Shown piece by piece: positions 48,715 through 61,130 of a DNA stretch of 64,000 nucleotides. The translations under genes were made by a program, and so were the position numbers. The DNA comes from Mortierella sp. BCC40632. Its lineage: Eukaryota; Mortierellomycota; Mortierellomycetes; Mortierellales; Mortierellaceae. How positions within the stretch are numbered: position 1 is the stretch's first letter; every line of letters begins with the position of its first letter. The DNA lies in the NCBI GenBank assembly GCA_011634665.1, contig WAEK01000009.1:186001-250000 (forward strand), written 5' to 3'. Below the pieces are notes generated by a model, which worked only from the letters and a program-made list of their open reading frames with translations, did no database searches and had not been told where the DNA came from.

Positions 48715-49745
48715 GTGGTATCATCCATCCCAACAACTATGCCCTCGTTGTTCAGCAATATTTATATATATTTTTAAAAAAACCCCTACCTGATTTAATG
48801 TCCGTTATTGAATCACCACCGCTCATCATACATGCTTTCACTTGACTCGAGAAGATGGGTTGGGAAAGGGAAGAAAGAGGGTGCCTCCAAGAGGGGAGAC
48901 GGGTCCAAGAGTGAGGATACGACCCAACATATGACTCTTCAAAATACAAAACCGCAAGGAAAGTAAACCCAGGAAAAAAAGGACCCATACGAACTTGTCG
49001 ATAGACGGAGCCATCCCTCTGATGTGCAATCGAGTGGACTTACTCCAGACTAAGGACTAAGATTCGCGAAGTAAACCGTCAACTGACAGTCCCTGAGGAT
49101 CAATCATTTGAAGAGGGCCGATTTCTATCTTCTACGCCATTGCGTATTCAGTAGGAAGCACAACGACGACCTTCGAGGCTCCAAATATGATGGACTTGCA
49201 GGATATTCGCCCAAGAGAGTGTTGAAGTAGAGACAGAGTCGATTTCATGAGCCGTGCGTCAAGACCTCTGACAAATTATGCGCCATGCATGCTACCACAC
49301 GTTGTGTTCGCTGTCTTTGACAAGATAAAGTCGAGCAATGAGTGTATTCATGCAGGCGATGGGTTGTTCCGTCTGATTGGAAAAAAAAAGGTCTTGTGTG
49401 AAGCTAAGAAGTCGAAAAAGGCCCACCCTATCTGCGAGCCACGTGGAGGAGTTCAGGAAGCGATGCAAAGAAGGTGCTGCCATGGAAATACCTTTCAACC
49501 AAACCCTGGAGGTGTTCTCTATCAACCCCTAGAACAATATTTTAGAAAAGATCGCTGAGCTGATAGCGTCAACAATTACAATCTCCAACGAGACCATCCT
49601 CTCGGCATGTCAACCATCAGGCTCTTCATCGAGGCGCTAAGATGAATTAGTGTCAAGATGAGGAACTGCCCTCGACTCTGCTCGGAGAAAGAGGTATAGG
49701 CTTGGAGTTTTGCAGCGGAAATTTGAGGGTGGAGGTCATGAATTC
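48715..49745. repeat. Diverged duplicated segment, copy B
   Basis: Second copy of the family described for 46770-47930, same orientation, about 2 kb downstream. Its open frame 49247-49558 encodes FDKIKSSNEC, AHPICEPRGGVQEAM and so on, aligning with copy A but diverging downstream. A 23-nt stretch present in copy A at about 47529-47551 is absent from the matching place here. Both copies carry many substitutions and small gaps, so they are old or non-functional. Confidence 0.65.
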
Positions 49746-50668
49746 ATCCCTATCTACCTTAACTCGTCCTTTCTTAACCATCTCACCTCACTAGCATCCC
49801 AGCCATCCACGAATGCTTCTACCTACTCTAACTCACAGTAATTTTATACTTCGCCCTGGCAACGATCCTGGCAGATTATCCTATTCAGTTCCATGTCCAA
49901 ACGTATTTTGTCATAGCACTGTACAGCAGAAATCAACGAATACTTGAACCAGGCAGACTCTTGGTAATAGGATACACTCTCTTCAAGCAATACTAGAATG
50001 GAAAGAATCGACCTCACTGCCGTGATGATTGATATCCCCCCCTCTGGCTCAACTAGAGCTTTCATGTCGGTATTGTATTGAAAGCTGGAATCATGACCCA
50101 TGGAAAGAAGCAAAAGGTCAATCGAGGTCTATTCGGAAACTGAGCACAGACCAAGGAACTTTAAACTCAAACTCCAACGAGCCGGGCTGAAAGCAAAACT
50201 AGCGCCTTTTTTTTTTTTTTAACAGGTTCATTCTCTCTTCCTTTCTTCCTTGAATACCGAGTAAGACGCTTTCCTCCTTTTCCTGCTTGACCACATGGAA
50301 TTGACAAGCGTGAGAACTCGCCAAGCATAAATAAGGAGGAATAAATGCAGGAGAGGTCCTCCTTTCTTCTCTTCTTCTCAACTCTCCTCCAATTTCCTCC
50401 ACCTTCCTCCCCCCCTCCCCCTTCCCGCAATCCTCTCCATCTTTCCTCACTTCCTCCCCGTCCCTTCCTACAAGTTATCGTGAATTGCTTTACCCCACGC
50501 TCCTAGTCTTCAGGTATCATTTGACGACAGTTCTTACAAGAGCTTCCCATATAATCCTGTTCCTGTTCCAAGTAAAGCTCTGCTCCCAATCTCCTCATGC
50601 TCTAACTCCCTTCTCCCCTTCTCACCCAAAACTGTGATCTCAAAGGGAAAAGACAAAAAGAAAAAAAA
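49746..50668. other. Region upstream of Cys-rich secreted protein gene
   Basis: No supported gene. The minus frame 49844-50113 (MLLSMGHDSSFQYNTDMKAL onward) has reasonable composition but no recognised family. The last 450 nt are strongly pyrimidine-rich (CCTCC blocks at 50380-50470) with TATA-like CATAAATAAGG near 50326, and probably form the promoter of the next gene. Confidence 0.45.
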
Positions 50669-51013
50669 ATGCGTCATTGGATCGTGTTGGAAGCCATCGC
50701 GTTGGTTTCGTTGTTGAGTCTCCGATGTTCTGCAGAGCTCCGAGTCTACGGTGGCACAAGTTTCCGGGGAGAATGGGCCACTTGTGGTTATGGTTGTGCA
50801 GAAAACCAAATTTGCCCATTCGATTCAAAGCTTGACAATCGACAATTTTCTGTCAAGGCCGTCGATGGAGACCGTGTGTACCATGCTTGGAATATTGATG
50901 GTAAATTCTGTCGTTGTGTTGACAGTGAAGGGTTTGGTGATATTAACACTTGGCCAACTCTTAAATACTGTAAACAAGTTGCTTGGGGCAAGTGTCTGCA
51001 CAATGGTTGCTGA
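50669..51013 (+). CDS. Small cysteine-rich secreted protein
   Basis: Intronless, 114 residues. Signal peptide MRHWIVLEAIALVSLLSLRC, cleaved around CSA-EL. The mature part of about 92 residues has eight cysteines (ATC, GYGC, QICP, KFCRC, KYC, GKC, NGC), enough for four disulfides. There is no Lys/Arg-rich tail and no anchor. Size, secretion and cysteine pattern are those of fungal secreted effectors or defence-type proteins, but I recognise no specific family and no toxin motif. It stands alone in a repeat-rich, gene-poor stretch, a common setting for fast-evolving secreted proteins. A CA repeat (51035-51058) follows the stop. The start follows an A run, with no in-frame Met upstream. Confidence 0.75.
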   Translation: MRHWIVLEAIALVSLLSLRCSAELRVYGGTSFRGEWATCGYGCAENQICPFDSKLDNRQFSVKAVDGDRVYHAWNIDGKFCRCVDSEGFGDINTWPTLKYCKQVAWGKCLHNGC

Positions 51014-53609
51014 TCCTTCAGCTCTCCCAGCCCGCACACACACACACACACACACACACCTCTTCCTCGCCATTTTCTAATGAATGAAAAAAAAAAAAAA
51101 AAGAAAAGAAATCGATTAGTATTAGTTATCCCAGTGAGCCTATTTACTTGCGTTGCGACATGTATTCAAATGGCGTGTGCAAAAGTAAGAGGAAGAGAAA
51201 AGCATATCGAGTTAGTCACAATAAAAGAAAAGGACGAATGACATCTAGTCACCCCCTTTCTACTTTTTTTTTTTTTTTTTTTTCCTTTTCCCTTTTCCCT
51301 TTTTCCCTTTCGTTCAAAAGACTACAACAGCAAAGTAAACATTGTCTTAACACCTAGCAAAGGGACTGATGCCTTGTCATTTCACTCATGAGCAAACAAT
51401 ATTGACTGAAATGATACCTCCCGGAAAAAACACCCTACTTCGTGCTGCTCACTAGCGTCTCTGAGCAAAAAAGTAGGGGTCGGTGGTGTTACTGCGGGAG
51501 TGGCAAATATGAGGCGTCGAGCTGGCTTGATCTGATTTCTCAGATATTTTTTTTTTTTTGTTCCCCTTCTTCTTTTTCTTTCCCATCTAAAAGGTCGAGT
51601 ACAGTTTGATTAGAAAGAAAGCAAACACTGTCATCGGGGCATCTGCTCTTCCCCCTGCCCTTGTCAACCCTCCCTCCTGCATAAATATATCCTTAGAACG
51701 TCCAATGGCAGAAAAGGAAGAAGAATGCTAGTCCTTGATGTTTAGGGATCATGTCACAGTTTGCTCCGCTGTATACAGACTGTTTTGATCCTGTTGGTCA
51801 AGTCCATGCTTATCGCAAAGGAACGCCCAAGAGTGGACTGTGTAGTGGGCTGCTGAGGAGTAGAAAACTCTCACTCTTTCACTCTCTCATGGAAAGAAAG
51901 AGATTGGCAAATTTGTTCAATGTGTCGACTGATCAAACCCGTCTCTGCCTTGAAGACTACTGGACACCCAGTTTTTTTTTGGCAGTAGGATTGGCTCTGA
52001 TTTTTGTTCCAAGCAAAAGGTGCTAGTCTCTATATTATAGGATGGTAGGTGAAGGGGGTGGAGATAGAGGTGGAGAGTAGTATTGATTATCTGCCCGTGC
52101 ACATGCATTCACGCAGTTTGAGTGCGAAAGGATGGAGGGGAGGGATAGAGGTATGTCCTCAAGGGATTGAAATCATACTGCCGATACTTTTTTTTTTTTT
52201 TTTTATTAGGCTCAAGCTCTGCAGCGTAGTAAATACATTAGTGTATCTTCCGGTGGGATAACATATCTGTGCTTTGCTTCGAGCGTGCCTATAACAGGTA
52301 CCGACAAGTCCCTAGAACTTTGGCAGGGCCCACACCTCACTCCTTAACTCTCTCATACTAAGACCTATTACCTGCACTTTTCCTGAACAGATCTAAGGTC
52401 TAACTGTATATCTTCTTGATTCCTCACCATCGTGGAGGACAGGAGATAGTTATCCTGATCAAAGTTACGACGGTGTTTTTGGTACTTATGAGACTCGATT
52501 AGAAGGGTAAGAGCATCCAAGAAGGGTTTCCAAACTATGATCTTCTGACCATCATTTGGTTTATTATCCCCTCGGTCATGGTGCGTGGACTTCACGGACC
52601 CATCCTAGTTTGGTCCGCACCGGGTCAAGCGCCTCAAGCCCCATTATTGACAATCAATCCCGTCTTTCTACTGTTCCCCTATTAGTTAGGCTGTATATCA
52701 AGTATTCATTCCTGTGCCAGAGTGACTATCTTTGCCATTCAGAGTTGCCTTTTCCCTGTTCTTTGTAAGTTGGCCTATCCTACTTTCATTCCGGGACCCT
52801 ATGAGAAGAACAGATGATAACCTGAGCCATGTTATCTAGACACTATTTCACAACACCACATTTGCTGGTTTCAGGAGCAGCATGATCACCTTGAGTCCCG
52901 GAGTACCGCCAACCTGAGCCCAAGGATACTGGTCTGATGGTGTGATGGGTGATGGCGAGGTGGAATTGATGGCCCATTGTTTCTTAACGAGACAGATTTC
53001 AGTTTGATAGTTCGTCTTGTTGAGATTCTCTACAGAGAGCTAGTGCGGCCTATGAGACGAAGTCGTGGCTCGTTCCTCTCGATAAGAAACACGGTGACAA
53101 CAAGCGACAAGGTGGGGTTGGTGAGTGAAGGCGAGACTGATGATGGGGAAGACGAAGATGAAGGAAGAGTGCACCTTTGAGCCGCTGGTCATGATAATGA
53201 TTGCCATCTTGCAGCGTAAGGATCGTTTTTTTTTTTTAATACTTATTCTGACCCTTGACCATGTTTCAACGAGTACATCCAGGTAAGATAGCGACGTTTG
53301 CCGCCGATACCGTGGTCGAGCTTGGGAGGCAAAAGACAAGAACAGGAGACCAACCACACCACAGTATGCCAGATGAGTCTGTCAGACAGTCCCCATCACT
53401 ACAGATAAAAAAAAAAAAAAGAGGCGTAGCTCAACTCTTTGCCATGACTTGACCCAACCTTCAATGGACCTAGATTCTTTGCTTTACATAACACGTTTTG
53501 TCTTTCTTGATCCAGCACGGCCATCTTTTTTCTCGACTCGAAAAGTATTGTCGACGAATGACCCTCCCCCCTCCTCTCCAGAGTGGTGCTCAGAAAAAAA
53601 GGCTGTATC

Positions 53610-53640
<31 letters not shown>

Positions 53641-53742
53641 AGTAATGGTTGACTTTATGTAAATGTTCTTTCACTCACAATAGTATACAGTCTTTGTATT
53701 GCAGAAGAAAACAGTAATAGTGGTAATAAAAGGCAGCCTATT
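51014..53742. other. 2.7-kb region without a supported gene
   Basis: Contains CA, A and T runs (51035-51058, 51088-51102, 51267-51283, 51546-51559, 52189-52204, 53611-53638). Open frames such as + 51751-52026 and + 52977-53180 are short, unspliceable by eye and match no family known to me. The right end is the 3' flank of the velvet gene. Confidence 0.5.
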
Positions 53743-56700
53743 TTAGCTCATCTCGCCTTGGGTAACTACTGGTGGAGGGTAAGGATATCCATAGAGCTGT
53801 TGTTGCTGTTGTTGCTGTTGTTGTTGCTGTTGTTGTTGTGGATGCTGAGGTGGTGGTGGTTGCTGCTGTGGCTGTTGTTGTTGTTGAAATGGTTGTTGTG
53901 GGCTATGAGGGCGAGTATGTTGGTGAGGGTGTACTTGTGGGTACGGGTGTGAGGGCATGTTTGCTCCACCAGGATGGTTGGGCTCATGTGGATATCTAAA
54001 GCTGCCACTTGGGGGACCCCCAGTGGGTCCAGATGCAGAGTAGGACCGTCCGTGATGGTGTTGTTGTGGATACACCGCAGTCGAAGCTTGTGTCAAAGAG
54101 GATGGAGGAGGCGGCTTCATCGGATCTTCGTGTTCCATAGATACCCGTCTTGACGCTGCACCAACTCCTCCTGGTCCATGTGGTTGTACTGGCGTCAACA
54201 GCGCACTGTTGCCACTGATCGAGTTTGGGTCCCTTGGTCCTTCCACATCAACATTACCCCCAGGACCATACTCATGAGGGTAGGCTGCTCCATGTGAATG
54301 AGCTTGAAGAGGGGCATAGGATGTAGACGCCCGTTTTCCACTTATTCTTGAGAACTGGCCTGTCGGTGTAGATGAAGAAGAAATCGATCCACTCAAATGG
54401 TATCCTGAATAACTTGTCTCGTGAACTGAGTGTCGATGTTGGATAGGATGATGAGATGCATTCCCACCTCCAGTAGTCGATGCTTTGGGCGCCCCATCGC
54501 TCTCTCTTCGTCCATGCAGATACCCGACAGATGCTAACGCTGCTGAGACTGGTGGGCCAGCAGCAAGAGCTGTCGTTCCTGGAGGGGCCGAAGCAGTATA
54601 GGAGCCTTCAGATGAGTGCGCTTGGCTCACAGGAAGCGAGCCTGTTGTGGAGGCAGATGATAGTGGGGGCCCTGGGTGTTGATATTGCTGTGCTGCTGAG
54701 AGCGAATAGCGGTGGTGGCCATGATCATGATAGGCTTCATAGTGTGGTCGATCCTGCTCTCGATCTTTGTCCCTATCTCTTTCGCGCTCTCGTGCACGAT
54801 CCACATCTGTCACAGCCTCTTCTCGACTTCTTCCCCTTCCTTCAAACTCAAGAGGGGCCTGGGATGGACCTTGATGATAAGCGTTGCTATATCTCCCTGG
54901 GAACGGACCTTGGTGGTCATGATGGGGAGCACCATAATGCTGTGCGTGCGGCTGATGCTGCTGTGACAGTCGCACGGTTGAAGTGGCACTAGCCAAAGCT
55001 CCTCCAGACGTGGATGCAGAAGCCGAGGAGGAGGATGCAGAAGCACTCGCGGATTGTGACTTTTCGTATTGGCCAGTATAGTACTCCTGGGGAGGTGATG
55101 GATACTGGCGACTAGCTTGTCCTTGTCCTTGTCCCTGTCCCTGTCCCTGTCCCTGTCCTTGTCCCTGTCCTTGCCCCTGTGCAGGATGGTATCCTGCACC
55201 CGCGCTAGAGCTAGCTCCATAGTCCTGCCGGGAGTATGGTTGGTATGGATAACTACGTGTTGCTGGAGTATGATGAGGGTGCTCTTGTGGAGGGCCCGTG
55301 TATTGAGGTTTCTGACTATTGTCATGTCCGTGCCCATATCCATACCCATGGCCATGGCCATGCCCATGCTGTTGTTGCTGTTGCTGTGGCCGTTGGTGCT
55401 GCTCAGCCCGGTCATAGGCCCCGCTTACAGAGGCTCGATGATGTGGGTATGCAAAATTACGATGATCATGGTCAGGGGGTGCCCTTGCGTTTCCACCGCC
55501 ATTTCCATTTGTAGAAGCTGTACCTCCATAGCTCTGACGCCGTGGTGGAGGTCCTGCATAGGATTCTTCGCCAACGTATTGCTGTGAATGAAACTGTGGG
55601 TGTGGCTGGGCTGGTGGCTGCTGTGTCCAGTTCCGAGAGGGCTCCTCTCCATGCTGGGGAGGTTGCTGATGTTGGGCATGGGGGCTTGATTTTGAAGACC
55701 ATGGTGGTCGCCGATGAATGTCTGCGCTTGGAGGTTGTTGTTGCGGGTGCGGGTGTGGTTGCGGTGGATGGCGGGCTCCGTACTCTGCATACTGTGGCGC
55801 AGAGGGAGGAGCAACAGATTCATGGCCATGTCCGTGTAAAGGCTGCGGCTGGGGGGCGCGTTGGCCAGGGATGTTCCTTTCAGGTTCTGTTGTGCCGTAC
55901 TCGTTCATGCTCCCTCCTTTGGGGTAAGGCACATACGCTGAATTGGGCATGGAAGGCCCAGAAGCGGTCGTGCGTGGGGTATCTGGATGGTACCCATACG
56001 AATCGGGTGGTACGGGTGCCCCTGTTGCGGCAGCAGGAGTTGGCATTGGCTGTGATGGAGGGTGATGAGGCTGTGGAGGCGACGAATGCGGTGGTCGGGC
56101 CTTGTGGACATCGTTCGAGTAGTCCGATACCCGGCGGTACGTTGGCGCATTGGGAGGAGGGCTGGTTCGATAGGTCTCTGATGTGGTCATCGACCAGTCA
56201 CGGAAGTTCTGTGTTGGCGATGTTCGCGATGGGGCAGCATATCCAAGATTGGAGGCTTGTGGCCTATTCGGGAGAGGGTGCCCAGAAATACTAAGCTGTT
56301 CACGGCCCAAATGATGCTCCATCGTCACATCCATTGGTCCAACTCGGGCCTCATCTATCCTCGGCTCTTGTTGATGTCGACCTGGTGTATGTCCTCCCTG
56401 TACTTGATCTATGTACGACGCATGCTCCCCCAACCTGACCGAGGCAGATGATCGACGACTCACCAATGATTCTTCAGTGTAGCTGGTTGGAGGATACGTC
56501 TCTTGAGATGCCTCAATCCGGTCTGCATTCCTTGAAGGGATTCGCTCATCTTCAGCATCTACTCCAAAGCTCCCTCGTGATCGCACTATGACCATGTCCT
56601 GGTCTGTCGTCGTATGCGCGACCGCGTCGCCTAATTTTTTTTGGGGGTGAGGGCGGGAGAGGATTAAAATAAGGGACAAGAGCAGGGCTGAAGAACTTAA

Positions 56701-57820
56701 ACAAGGGCCAGTACACAACGGATACATACCTCGTCTATTCTCTGTGTTCTTTGTTCCCGATGCTCGTCGTTTCGAGCTAGTGGATGCCCCACCTGAACTG
56801 GAGGGTGTTTTTGCGTCTTCATCTTGTTCATCGGATTGGTCAACTTGCTCCATCTGGGAGTCTGGTGGACTTTGTGAGGGTGCTGGAAGATAATCTCCTC
56901 GACTTCTCCTACAGAGTATTGTGTGATAATAGTCAAAATTCAGTATCTCTGAAAGTAAGTAGTTTAAGCCTATTTGGTTGTAAAATCTGGCTTACTTTTT
57001 GGGACGAACTTCCTTCCTTATCCGGATCTTGAGTCCCTGTTCTGCAAAATACTGGGACAACAGAGTAGATTCTAATATGATACCAAGCATTGAGCATGTG
57101 ATGAGTATAGGCAAAAGAGGACCTTCAATTGACCAAGGTTGGGAACCGATTGCAGCCTGAGGAGCATGTAGCTTTACCCTCCATGCCAGGAAACTTTTTT
57201 GCAGAGTAAACAACTAGTGGTTCCGAAATGACCGAAGAGCAAAAGTATACATCCTTCCTGTTGAGATAAAATATGCAGGACGGTATTACGCCCATGCAAG
57301 GAATGAATGCCTTTTTTTAAGTGAACAGTTCAATTCGTTGACAAACAAAAACATGCAAAATGCATCATGCATACGAGGATCCGGGGAAGGGGAGACCGGG
57401 GGGGAAGGAGAGGCAGATGACGATGAATTGCGTACCCAACCATCTCATAGAGACAGAACTTGAGCCTATAGGTGCCTTCCATCCGGACAGAAAGGTCAGG
57501 AAAGACAAAGAAGCCGGATTCAGTGCCATTGTCTTCAAAGTCTTTGAGCGGGTAGAGGGAGGAGACAGAGGAGCCAGTGGTGGCCTTGGTACGGTTGTCT
57601 TTGAGTAGGTGGATGTCTTCTTTTGATCGTGTGTCCTTGATCAGCAGGACGTCCTCGCGCGTGTCCTTCTCCACCAAGGACGCATGCATGAAATAATAAG
57701 GGTTCTGCAGGTACGGGGTGAAGCCACCACTGGGATGGAAAAAAAAATGATAACGAGTGATTAATTGTGTTTGTCAGGGACCTATTCAATTGGCTATTGG
57801 GAGGAGGAGGATCGGATGGG

Positions 57821-57863
<43 letters not shown>

Positions 57864-58832
57864 AGACACACCACCAGACGGGCGACAGGATTCACAAAGG
57901 TGTGATCAAATGCCTTTCCACTCTGGGTTCACATCCTCAGACGTGCTCCACTCAGACAGACATAAAAACTTGCATTGACTGAAGGTACGAGTTAAACTGC
58001 CCCCTCTCAATGCAGCTGCACTCCCTAATCCCCGAGCCCAGCTTTCTCTCTCTCTCTTTCTCTTTCTCTATTTGTCTCTGTCTCTCTCTTCAGTCTCAGC
58101 TCCTCGCCCCCTTATGCTGGATCCATTTTCGGGTGACTTGGCTTACCTCTTGGAGCCATTTGAGGGCGGCGCCTTGACAACGAGCTGCACTATGGGCGGA
58201 GGGTCTATTGGACGTCTATCGGCTGCAGAAGCGGGGGACGAGAACGAAAAGAGAGACACGCAGAGCAATTAGAGTTGGGAATAAGGGAAAAAAAGGTTTG
58301 TGGAAAGGTACATGGCTATCGCGCATGGCAGGTTCCGTAAAAGCGGAGAGCTCTCTCTCTCTCTCCCAGTCACTCTCAATAATGTTTTCTAGGGACGTGC
58401 TTTGGGTAGAAAGAGAGAAAGGATGAAAGAGAAGGCGTGTGCGATGAGCGTGTTTCCCGTGGCGACATTGCTCCGATTCAATGGCTCGTCCTTTTTTCCT
58501 AACCCATAGGCCTTGTCCGTAAATAGGATCAATTCACTGGGAGAAAAAGAACACCTGTAATTCTTGCGACCCCTCTTTCTTTTTACATTAGATGCAGCTC
58601 TCCCTACAGCACCACGGAGCGAGTCATATCTCCAAGAAGCAAAAAAAAAAAAAAAAAAAAAAACAGAGTTGGTCGTTCTCTTCTCTTTCTTTCCCCTTCC
58701 CTCGTCATCCTCCCCTACCTCTCTCTCTCCACCTGGATGGAGGAGCACGAGGATATGAGGCAAGGTACTGGTCTATGTCATTGGTCAAACCACATCACTA
58801 CCCAGGCGTGAAGCAAAAAGAAAGAAAGAAAG

Positions 58833-58863
<31 letters not shown>

Positions 58864-59249
58864 AAAGAATGAATGAAGAAAAGAGCAATAACCGGTGGGA
58901 GGATGGAGCAAAAATTCTGGCCTATGAGACAGATGAGGAGAGAGAGAAAGAGAGAGAGAGGAGAGCCATTGAAGGGAAACTACTTTCTTCCCAAGCAAAA
59001 ACAAATGAAGTCCAAAGAACCAAGGGTCTTCTTCTGCTGTGTTTGTTCCGTGATCAAAGCACCCCCGACGAGAATGAGATGCAGAGTTCACAGACGGACG
59101 GACGTCGGAAGGGGGAGAGAGAAGCCCCCCCCCTTCCCGCTTCCCCAAATGGACGAAGATCCTGCGGTCTGTTTCCAAACCAAATAAAAAAAGGCACAGG
59201 ACACAGGGAGAGAGAAAGAGCAAAGAGGCGAAAAATAAAAAAAAAAAAA

Positions 59250-59282
<33 letters not shown>

Positions 59283-60198
59283 CTTTGTACGCGGAAAGGG
59301 TCGCCCCGACAAAGTGGATTCGACCAAGACAGTTGATGAGCCAGCATAGGAGAGGGAGGAGAAAGAAGAGTACACACACAAACACACATACACAAAAATA
59401 CACATATACACACACACGCGCACACACATCGCACCCAGGGAAAGGAAGAAAGAAAGAGAGAGGGTGGCGGAAAAAAAAATAATAAAAAAAAATAAAAATA
59501 ATAAAGCTGCGTGGCGGGAAACACAGAACCTGGCCAGCGACGAGCCAGGACAGGTGAAGCGATGACATGGGGTGGCATGGGCCAGCATGACTGAGAAGAG
59601 TCAAGAGCCATTCGTAGTCGAGCAGGAGCCAAGTAAGGGTTGGTATGGGTCAAATAAGGGCTGGCATGAGTAAGGGTTGGTATGTGCTAGGCATAAAAAA
59701 AAAAAAAAACACAGACAGACAGACAGAGGAGAGAGAAAAAAGAAAGAGAAAAGGACGCCATCCTATATGACTAGATAGCAGAAAGTCTCCCTTGATGCAA
59801 GGACGTAACCGACAGAACCGAGGATAGGAGAGAGGGCAAGGCAGAGATAGGCCAAGCGGCAGACAGGCACACATACACACACACACACACACCCACTCTT
59901 ACTCACTCAATCACTCACTCGCTCACACACACACATCCTCACACATCCTCACACATCCTCACACATCTTCACACATCTTCACCAACTCAAGCACACTCAA
60001 GAGATGAGGATAAGGGTTAGAAGAACCAGAACCAGGCGCCACAAACGACTAAAGTCAATGTTCACTGTGGCTCAGGGTATAAAATGGCGAGACTAGGGAC
60101 TAGGGAAAGGGGAAAGGGACGGAGCTGACTTGCCTTTTTCTCCAACGCCACACATGCGTGATTGCTTGGGCTGCTGCCGGAGGATTAGTTCATATTTG
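53743..60198 (-). CDS. Velvet-family regulator with ~1000-residue low-complexity tail (5' exon missing)
   Basis: Exons 60134-60198, 58147-58222, 57436-57729, 57178-57257, 56996-57071, 56730-56908 and 53743-56630 keep one frame for about 1219 residues. The velvet domain fills the first ~200: KYELILRQQPKQSRMCGVGE, DRRPIDPPPIVQLVV, TPYLQNPYYFMHASL, GFFVFPDLSVRMEGTYRLKF, VVYSAKKFPGMEESTLLSQY and FAEQGLKIRIRKEVRPKK. The first two blocks read most like VelB. Velvet proteins are NF-kB-like DNA-binding factors controlling sporulation and secondary metabolism. The remainder is Gln/His/Pro/Ser-rich, with a Gly-Gln repeat (about 55120-55180) and a C-terminal polyQ. The first intron (58223-60133) is 1.9 kb and needs a GC donor (AAAAAG then gcaagt). 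The initiator exon was not found; MPASDDLPSYQF at 60618 is a candidate but its phase does not fit the obvious donor. Confidence 0.88.
55117..55180. repeat. Hexanucleotide repeat encoding Gly-Gln
   Basis: CTTGTC/CCTGTC units on the plus strand, about ten copies, encode a Gly-Gln dipeptide repeat in the velvet protein tail on the minus strand. Confidence 0.9.
57825..57860. repeat. CT dinucleotide run in velvet intron
   Basis: CT repeat of about 36 nt in the intron 57730-58146, on the strand opposite the gene. Confidence 0.9.
59931..59985. repeat. Decamer minisatellite in velvet first intron
   Basis: About five tandem copies of the ten-base unit ACACATCCTC, the last ones as ACACATCTTC. It lies inside the 1.9-kb intron, which also holds CA, GA and A tracts. 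Confidence 0.85.
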
Positions 60199-60308
60199 CT
60201 ATGCCGTTGGAAATGCGCGAAGGAGAAAGTATAGGAAGAGTCGGTTCATGGGTATCGATTTCCGTTCCATTGGTGTATCGGCAAAGGTCCGCAAGAGAGC
60301 GGGAAGGT

Positions 60309-60352
<44 letters not shown>

Positions 60353-60780
60353 GAGAGAGAGAGAGAGAGAAAGAAAGAAAGAAAGAAAAAAAAATAGAGA
60401 GAGAGACAGTGAGCTTCGGGTTCGGCAAATGCATTGGATTTCTCTGGCGGTCATCCTATTCCAACCTCTCATTCATTGGCAGGATTGGATGATGTCATCA
60501 ATGAACCAAATGAGAACGACGTGGCGAAGACGCATTACACTTTTGCCCTTTGCTCAGGATTGAATCGCTGGCAAACAGGCGTGAACTGGTAGGAAGGTAG
60601 ATCATCTGACGCGGGCATCTGAATGGAACTTGTATTTGTGGTGGTGGCGGGGCTTGTAGGGAATGAGCAGGATTGGGGAGAGGAGAGGATAAAGGTGGGG
60701 TGGGGTGAAGGGTGGATGAAGGAGAGGGGGGGGGAGATGCGAAACGAGCGAAACAACGTTAAACGGGTGAACGAAAAACC
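60199..60780. other. Upstream region of velvet gene, initiator exon not located
   Basis: Contains an ACAG tetranucleotide run (about 60319-60350) next to GA and AAAG tracts. The minus frame from 60618 reads MPASDDLPSYQFTPVCQRFN then stops at 60535 just past a GT. It looks protein-like and may be the missing 5' exon of the velvet gene or part of its leader, but I could not join it in frame with confidence. Confidence 0.45.
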
Positions 60781-60967
60781 GAATTAATATTAAAAAGAGA
60801 AAAAAAATAAACAAAATAAACAAAAAAATTAAATATATTAAATGATAAAATAAACAAAAACAAATATATAGATAATAACGATATTATATATTATATTATT
60901 ATATATATATATATTATTATTATTATATTATATATATATTATTATTATTATTATATTATTATTATTA

Positions 60968-61025
<58 letters not shown>

Positions 61026-61130
61026 TATTATATATTATTATATATAGAAATTATTATTAAAAGAGAGAGATTATTGAGATAGAGAGAGATATCTAGAGAA
61101 AGAGAGAGAGAGAGAGAAAGAGAAAAGAAA
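60781..61130. repeat. AT-rich block with ATT/TA microsatellites
   Basis: Nearly pure A+T for about 300 nt, with TA runs (60896-60911) and an ATT trinucleotide repeat of about 60-70 nt (60965-61025), then GA-rich sequence. No gene. Confidence 0.9.

Noticed and set aside
58798..59653. Long minus-strand frames rich in Ser/Leu/Phe
   Set aside because: Translations of CT, T and CA tracts inside the velvet intron, not genes.
59931..60350. CRISPR-like tandem units
   Set aside because: The decamer and tetramer units are contiguous microsatellites without spacers, in a eukaryotic intron or leader.
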